Shown here piece by piece: positions 59,274 through 64,000 of a stretch of 64,000 nucleotides of DNA. The stretch lies in NCBI GenBank assembly GCA_043720395.1, contig JAYSSR010000082.1, positions 5,560 through 69,559 on the forward strand. The letters are read 5' to 3'. Source of the DNA: JANOYY01 sp043720395. Its GTDB lineage: Bacteria; Actinomycetota; Acidimicrobiia; Acidimicrobiales; JANYDT01. The translations under genes and the position numbers were made by a program. Below the pieces are notes generated by a model. The model saw only the letters and a list, made by a program, of their open reading frames with translations, did not search any database and was not told where the DNA came from. Every line of letters begins with the position of its first letter. Position 1 is the stretch's first letter.

Positions 59274-59322
59274 GACGTTGGGAACATCAGCTACCACGGA
59301 GGTACGCAATCTTCCCAACGTC
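59274..59322 (+). repeat. Family A 49-bp palindromic repeat, copy 5
   Basis: The second tandem copy has the perfect 11-bp arms GACGTTGGGAA/TTCCCAACGTC, and its 27-nt centre is identical to copy 4. It lies between the convergent hydrolase and sulfatase genes, 33 bp from the sulfatase stop. Confidence 0.9.
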
Positions 59323-59355
59323 GGGGCACAACGTCGCGGCGTGCGCACCGGCAGG

Positions 59356-60801
59356 TCAGTCGGGCTGGCTGATCGCGGGCTTCGTTGCGGTCGCGTGACG
59401 CGGCAGGCCACGGTGGCCCTCCGGGTACGGGAGCAGTTCCGCTGCAAGGCGCTCCCATTCGGCTCGCATCGACGCCATCAGCTCCGGGTGGTGCCGCGCG
59501 ACGTTGGCGGCCTCGCGTCCATCGCCGGACAGGTCATACAGCGCATGGCTGAACGGGATAATCCGAGGCCAGCTGCCGAACAACGCGTGGTCGCGCTGGT
59601 TGAACACGTATTTGAATTTTCCCCGCCGAAGCGCACCCTGGCTCGACACCCGCCAGAACAGGTCGTGGTCAGGATGCGCGTCGCCGCCGACCAGCCACGG
59701 CAGCAACGAGACGCCATCAAGCGGGGCCGCCGGACTGGTCCGTGCAGCGTCGAGGAAGGTCGCGGTCCAGTCGGTGAGGATGTTGTGACCGTCGGAGCGC
59801 TGTCCGCCAGCTATGGCCGCTGGCCACCGCGCCACGAACGGGATGCGGATGCCGCCCTCGTGGACGTCGCCCTTCTCCCCCACGAACGGCCACATGAACG
59901 AGTACCGCTCGCCTCCGTTGTCGGAGCAGAAGCAGATGAGCGTGTCGTCGGAGCGTCCCGTCGCATCGAGGGCGTCGAGGATGCGGCCGATGCCCTCGTC
60001 CATCTGCTCGATCATCTCGCCGTACTTGGCGAGCGACCCCGCATCGGCATGGAGGATCGGCAGTGGCTGCTCGCCCGCCTCGTAGCGTCGCTGGATCTCG
60101 TCGCCGACCGCCCGGTCGTCGCGGCCCTCCCAGGGCCAGTGCGGTGAGTTGTAGTTCACCTGCATGTAGAACTGCTCGGAGGGGTCGCACGACGTGACGT
60201 AGTCGACCGCTCGATCGCTGATCAGGTCGGTATAGTAGCCCTCCATACCCACGGGCGTCTCACCCTCATACAGGTCGGGCTGTCCGAGCGTGTCGATGTG
60301 GGTGAAGTAGTCCATGGCACCATCGAGATTGCCGAAGAATGTCTCGAAGCCGATCTTGAGCGGCGAGTGCCAGGGCAGCCACCCGCAATGCCATTTGCCG
60401 AACATCGCTGTCCGATAGCCAGCGTCAAGGAGCATCGACGGCAGCGTCGGATGACCGTTCGGGATGCCGTTCCACTCGGCTCGCGTGCTGAGCGGCTCCT
60501 CGAGACCGGCCTGGAAGCGTCCGGGGTTTTTGCCCGTATACAGCCCGATACGGGCCGGTGAGCACCACGGCGACGCCGAGTAGGCATGGGTGAATCGCAC
60601 GCCCCCCGCAGCGATCCGGTCGATGTTCGGGGTGCGGATGTGCAGCGAACCGAAGCAGCCGAGATCACCCCAGCCCATGTCGTCGGCGAGGATGAAGATG
60701 AGGTTCGGACGCTTGCTCGGACGCTGGCCGAGCGCAGTAAACGCACGCTCCTCCGGCGATCCCGACCGGCGCCGATCCCACAGACCTTCGATGTGCTCCA
60801 T
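59356..60801 (-). CDS. Type I sulfatase (arylsulfatase family)
   Basis: The 481-residue protein has the alkaline phosphatase-like sulfatase fold: NLIFILADDMGWGDLGCFG with the metal-binding aspartates, the signature C80-S-P-A-R in SPWCSPARIGLYTGKNP, whose cysteine is converted to formylglycine, GKWHCG, and SDNGGERYS for metal closure. No signal peptide is evident, so it may be cytoplasmic. It probably removes sulfate from an organic ester or sulfated sugar. No formylglycine-generating enzyme gene is adjacent. Confidence 0.92.
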   Translation of the reverse strand: MEHIEGLWDRRRSGSPEERAFTALGQRPSKRPNLIFILADDMGWGDLGCFGSLHIRTPNIDRIAAGGVRFTHAYSASPWCSPARIGLYTGKNPGRFQAGLEEPLSTRAEWNGIPNGHPTLPSMLLDAGYRTAMFGKWHCGWLPWHSPLKIGFETFFGNLDGAMDYFTHIDTLGQPDLYEGETPVGMEGYYTDLISDRAVDYVTSCDPSEQFYMQVNYNSPHWPWEGRDDRAVGDEIQRRYEAGEQPLPILHADAGSLAKYGEMIEQMDEGIGRILDALDATGRSDDTLICFCSDNGGERYSFMWPFVGEKGDVHEGGIRIPFVARWPAAIAGGQRSDGHNILTDWTATFLDAARTSPAAPLDGVSLLPWLVGGDAHPDHDLFWRVSSQGALRRGKFKYVFNQRDHALFGSWPRIIPFSHALYDLSGDGREAANVARHHPELMASMRAEWERLAAELLPYPEGHRGLPRHATATKPAISQPD

Positions 60802-60919
60802 TTAAGACTCGCTTTCGTTCGTGCCAGATTTCACGATCCCGTCGCGGCCTGAAATTGGCCACCGAGGCCTCAATCGAGGGCCGATTTGCGGCCGCGACAA
60901 GCGCGCCTGCGGCCGGCTG

Positions 60920-62236
60920 TCAGCTGATCCGGTCGCGCAGGTAGCCCAGAAGGTCGGCGACGGGGATGCGCTCCTGCGTCATCGAATCACGCTCTCGCAC
61001 CGTGACGGCGTTGTCCGTGAGCGTGTCGAAGTCGACGGTCACGCAGTAGGGGGTCCCGACCTCGTCCTGGCGGCGGTAGCGCTTGCCGATGTTCTGGGTC
61101 TCGTCGTAGTCGCACATCATGTGCGGCTGCAGCGTCTTCAAAATCGCGCGAGTCGGCTCGACCAGTTCGGGCTTCTTCGACAGCGGTAACACCGCCACCT
61201 TGTACGGCGCGATCCGCGGGTGGAGGCGCAGCACGGTCCGCAGCTCGCCGTTGACCTCCTCCTCGTCGTACGCGCTCAACAGGAACGCCATCATCGTGCG
61301 GGTCGCGCCGGCGGCGGGCTCGATGCAGTGCGGCGTGTAGCGCTCGTTCGTGGATTGATCGAAGTAGTCGAGACGCTGGCCCGAGTGCGTCGAATGCTGC
61401 GTGAGGTCGTAGTCGCCACGGTTGGCGATGCCCTCCAGCTCGCCCCAGCCCCATGGGAACATGAACTCCACATCGGACGTGCCCGACGAATAGTGCGACA
61501 GCTCGTCGGCATCGTGCGGACGGATGCGCAACTCAGACGCTGGAATCCCTAAGCGCACATACCACTCGTGACGCTCCGCGACCCAGTATTCGTACCACTT
61601 CTGCGCGTCTGCAGGCGGCACGAAGAACTCGCACTCCATCTGCTCGAACTCGCGAGTGCGGAACACGAAGTTGCCCGGCGTGATCTCGTTGCGGAAGCTC
61701 TTACCGACCTGCGCGATGCCGAACGGCGGCTTGCGGCGCGACGTCTGCAGCACGTTGGCAAAGTTCACGAACATGCCCTGCGCTGTCTCCGGACGCAGAT
61801 ACACCTCCGCGCCCGCACCTTCTACCGGGCCCGCGTGGGTCTTGAACATGAGGTTGAATGCGCGCGACTCGGTGAAGGTGCCCTTCTTCCCACAGCTCGG
61901 ACAGGTGTTCGGATCCTCCAACTGGTCCTGACGATGACGCGTCTTGCAGGCCGTGCAGTCGACCAACGGATCGGTGAAGTTGGCGAGGTGACCGCTCGCC
62001 TCGAACACCTGCGGCGGAGCGAGGATGGCAACGTCGATGAGCAGCACGTCGTCACGCTCCTGCACCATCGAGCGGATCCACTCGTTCTTGACGTTGCGCA
62101 GCATCAATGCGCCGAGGGGGCCGTAGTCGTACGTCGAACGAAAGCCGCCATAGATCTCTGCCGACGGAAACACGAAACCTCGCCGCTTGGACAGGTTCAC
62201 GATTCGGTCGAAGAGGTCGGGGAATTTGGCGGACAT
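60920..62236 (-). CDS. glyS: Glycyl-tRNA synthetase (class II, dimeric type)
   Basis: The enzyme charges tRNA-Gly. The 438-residue protein has the alpha2-type architecture: motif 1 region (RRGFVFPSAEIYGGFRSTYDYGPLG), a zinc-ribbon insertion with CTAC and CPSC, motif 2 (QVGKSFRNEITPGNFVFRTREFEQMECEFF), motif 3 (IEPAAGATRTMMAFL) and a C-terminal anticodon-binding domain (KVAVLPLSKKPELVE). It is the single-chain form common in actinobacteria. It is divergent from the truncated hemoglobin gene with 67 bp between. Confidence 0.96.
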   Translation of the reverse strand: MSAKFPDLFDRIVNLSKRRGFVFPSAEIYGGFRSTYDYGPLGALMLRNVKNEWIRSMVQERDDVLLIDVAILAPPQVFEASGHLANFTDPLVDCTACKTRHRQDQLEDPNTCPSCGKKGTFTESRAFNLMFKTHAGPVEGAGAEVYLRPETAQGMFVNFANVLQTSRRKPPFGIAQVGKSFRNEITPGNFVFRTREFEQMECEFFVPPADAQKWYEYWVAERHEWYVRLGIPASELRIRPHDADELSHYSSGTSDVEFMFPWGWGELEGIANRGDYDLTQHSTHSGQRLDYFDQSTNERYTPHCIEPAAGATRTMMAFLLSAYDEEEVNGELRTVLRLHPRIAPYKVAVLPLSKKPELVEPTRAILKTLQPHMMCDYDETQNIGKRYRRQDEVGTPYCVTVDFDTLTDNAVTVRERDSMTQERIPVADLLGYLRDRIS

Positions 62237-62303
62237 AGGCCGGAAAGGCTAGCGGGCGGCAAGGGCCGCTCTCCGATGGAACCGGGCAGTAGCGTCAGGG
62301 GAC

Positions 62304-62723
62304 GTGGAGATCCTGTCGAAGCCGGACGACCCGGAGATCAGCGTCTACGAGGCGGCAGGTGGCGACGAGTTCTTCACGACGCTCGTCGACTCGTTCTACC
62401 GCAACGTCGAGGCCGACCCGGTGCTGCTCTCGCTGTACCCGACTCCGCACGACCTCGGTCCGGCACGCGAACGGTTCACCCTCTTCCTGATCCAGTACTG
62501 GGGCGGACCGACCACCTACTCCGATGAGCGAGGCCACCCTCGGCTGCGGATGCGCCACGCGCCGTTCGCGATCGGCGAACGCGAACGGGCGCACTGGCTG
62601 GCCGCCATGGCGTCGGCGCTCGACGAACTCAACCCGCGGCCTGTGCTGCGCGCACGATTCGACGCCTACTTCGAGATGGCCGCAACCGCCATGGTGAACC
62701 GCGAACCCGAGACCTCTGCGTGA
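62304..62723 (+). CDS. Group II truncated hemoglobin (trHbO)
   Basis: The 139-residue globin (MEILSKPDDPEISVYEAAGGDEFFTTLVDSFYRNV) has the group II pattern: YxxAGG near the A/B helices, LFLIQYWGGP, proximal histidine H85 in RMRHAPF, and a tryptophan at position G8 (HWLAAM, W98) as in GlbO. Such globins bind oxygen and nitric oxide and are linked to oxidative stress protection. The start is GTG, and the stop overlaps the next gene's start as GTGA. Confidence 0.93.
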   Translation: MEILSKPDDPEISVYEAAGGDEFFTTLVDSFYRNVEADPVLLSLYPTPHDLGPARERFTLFLIQYWGGPTTYSDERGHPRLRMRHAPFAIGERERAHWLAAMASALDELNPRPVLRARFDAYFEMAATAMVNREPETSA

Positions 62724-64000
62724 CCGACCCCCAACCGGCGACACCCCCGAGAGCATCGCTGGCCAGCCGTTTGCGACGGTACGCCTGGCCAGTGGCGTGG
62801 TCCTTGCTTCTCACCGCGATCGTCATCGGACCGATGGCCTCGAGCGGCTGGGTCGTGCTGCTCGACTGGGTCACGGGACCGAGAATGCTGCTGCGTGACC
62901 GGATCTTCAACGGCTCGTCGCTGCCTGCGGGGCCGATCTTCTACGGCGTCTCCGCGATCCTTCACCTCCTTGGCGGTCCGGCAGTCGGCTGGCTCGTGCC
63001 CGCCCTCGCGCTTGTTGTCGCGGGTGTTGGGGGGGCAGCACTCGCAGACGCTTTGATGCCCGGCGAACACGTCGCGCTCCCCGCCCGGCTCACAGCAGTC
63101 ACGGCCGCGCTTTGGAACCCGTTCGTCCATGAGCGTCTCTACGCGGGACAGCTCGCGGTCCTCGCTGGGTACGCCGTTCTGACGTGGCTGTTTGCGTCCG
63201 CGGTACGGGGTGTCCGCAGAGCGCGCGACGGGCAGAACACCAGGTGGGCGACGCTGCGCACGGCAATGCTGTGGGCACTCGCTAGCGCGTGCAGCGTCCA
63301 CTTCGCGTTGATCGGTGGGGTCGCTGTCACGGCGATCGCGGTCGCCGGACTCTGTCGGTCGGGGCGGAACTCGGGTGCCACAGCGAAATGGTGGGTCAGC
63401 GTCACCGTCGTGGCGGCAGTCGTGACAATCGCTTGGATCGCGCCGATCGCCACGGACGCCCCGTCGAAGGGTGACGCACGCACGACACAGGCCTTCGCAA
63501 CCCGCGCCGACCCGGCATTCGGACTGGTCGGCGGAACCCTTGTACAGCGGGGGTTCTGGCGAAGCTCACCCGGTGAGCCGGGCAGCGGACTCGGCTGGTG
63601 GTGGTCGACAGGTGTCGGCATCCTGGGCGGGGCGGCGCTTCTCGGGCTCGGGGGCGCGTTCGTCCGACGGCGTCCGGGAGACAATCGCGTCGGCTCGGCC
63701 GCAGCGACGCTCGGTCTCACCGGGGCCGCGATCGTCGGGTGGCTGATCGGCCAGGGACCCAACGGACTCATCGGCGGACTCGTGACGTGGCTGGCCGACC
63801 AGCCCGGCCCGCTCGGGGTGTTACGCGAATCAGGGAAGTTCCTTGCCCTCGTGAGCATGGGCTGGGTCGGCGGGCTCGCGCTGTTCGTCGCCGGAGTCTC
63901 CCGGTGGATCACGGTCGGTGCGCGGAAGCGATCCGCGGCTCACACTGCCGCGGATCGCCGTTCGTCGCGGTACATCCGGTCCGTTCGCGGTGCGTACGGC
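62720..64000 (+). CDS. Polytopic membrane protein, partial (GT-C-like?)
   Basis: From a GTG overlapping the hemoglobin stop, the frame stays open to the window edge for 427 codons. It predicts many helices (WSLLLTAIVIGPMASSGWVVLLDWV, VGWLVPALALVVAGVGGAALAD). The segment LTAVTAALWNPFVHERLYAGQLAVLAGYA recalls integral-membrane glycosyltransferase-like proteins of actinobacteria, where an NPF-x-ERL-x-x-GQ block occurs, but this assignment is tentative. The last 36 bases match the first half of the family B repeat, so the true reading frame may end just beyond the window. Confidence 0.75.
   Translation, partial: MTDPQPATPPRASLASRLRRYAWPVAWSLLLTAIVIGPMASSGWVVLLDWVTGPRMLLRDRIFNGSSLPAGPIFYGVSAILHLLGGPAVGWLVPALALVVAGVGGAALADALMPGEHVALPARLTAVTAALWNPFVHERLYAGQLAVLAGYAVLTWLFASAVRGVRRARDGQNTRWATLRTAMLWALASACSVHFALIGGVAVTAIAVAGLCRSGRNSGATAKWWVSVTVVAAVVTIAWIAPIATDAPSKGDARTTQAFATRADPAFGLVGGTLVQRGFWRSSPGEPGSGLGWWWSTGVGILGGAALLGLGGAFVRRRPGDNRVGSAAATLGLTGAAIVGWLIGQGPNGLIGGLVTWLADQPGPLGVLRESGKFLALVSMGWVGGLALFVAGVSRWITVGARKRSAAHTAADRRSSRYIRSVRGAYG
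63965..64000 (+). repeat. Family B palindromic repeat, copy 4 (cut by window end)
   Basis: TCGCGGTACATCCGGTCCG then TTCGCGGTGCGTACGGC matches the first 36 of 75 positions of the family B repeat with a few changes. The rest lies outside the window. It lies inside the open frame of the membrane protein. Confidence 0.7.

Overview
The window reads as a chromosomal segment of a high-GC actinomycete, most likely from the class Acidimicrobiia. That placement is an inference. It rests on the gene content (dcw cluster with DAP-type MurE, F420-type LLM oxidoreductase, a 13E12/DUF222 gene, a DUF35-thiolase pair, group II truncated hemoglobin), the high GC by eye, and many GTG starts with 4-bp ATGA/GTGA stop-start overlaps. 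I found no tRNA, rRNA, CRISPR array, phage or insertion sequence.

Region 1 (20-13,343, minus strand) is a cell wall and division cluster, transcribed mraZ-rsmH-ftsL-ftsI-murE-mraY-ftsW-murC-murB-ftsQ and followed by a small CBS-domain protein. murF, murD and murG are absent from their usual places, and no ftsZ follows ftsQ. Three GTGG repeats at an exact 10-bp period upstream of mraZ look like an MraZ operator.

Region 2 (13,499-27,000) centres on alpha-galactoside use. A LacI-family regulator and a GH4 alpha-galactosidase sit beside a long minus-strand operon: two permeases, a binding protein, an FG-GAP/UnbV protein, an HxxEH membrane protein, a GH36 alpha-galactosidase and a lipase-like hydrolase. 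A perfect 22-bp palindrome before the operon recurs, with three differences, between lacI and the GH4 gene.

Region 3 (26,958-33,229) is partly decayed. It holds a thioesterase fragment joined to a frameshifted alcohol dehydrogenase, a broken 13E12/HNH gene and a C-terminal hydrolase fragment, among intact genes (LLM oxidoreductase, PEP-mobile-domain protein, EamA transporter).

Region 4 (33,257-45,120) is an alpha-glucan unit: binding protein, two permeases, GH13 glucosidase and glycogen phosphorylase. A GH3 beta-glucosidase diverges from it across an intergenic region with three cre-like LacI-family sites. A PAS/degenerate-GGDEF protein and a HipA remnant follow.

Region 5 (45,243-64,000) mixes core and accessory genes: rpoD and dnaG (overlapping), threonine aldolase, a DUF35-thiolase pair, an orphan adenylation-carrier-thioesterase enzyme, pyruvate phosphate dikinase, an acetyltransferase, an alpha/beta hydrolase, a sulfatase, glycyl-tRNA synthetase, a truncated hemoglobin and a membrane protein cut by the window edge.

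The least expected structure is two families of short intergenic palindromic repeats of constant length. Family A is 49 bp with five copies, all at gene 3' ends. Family B is 75 bp with three full copies and one copy cut by the window end. Both occur in both orientations, and I do not recognise either as a described element.
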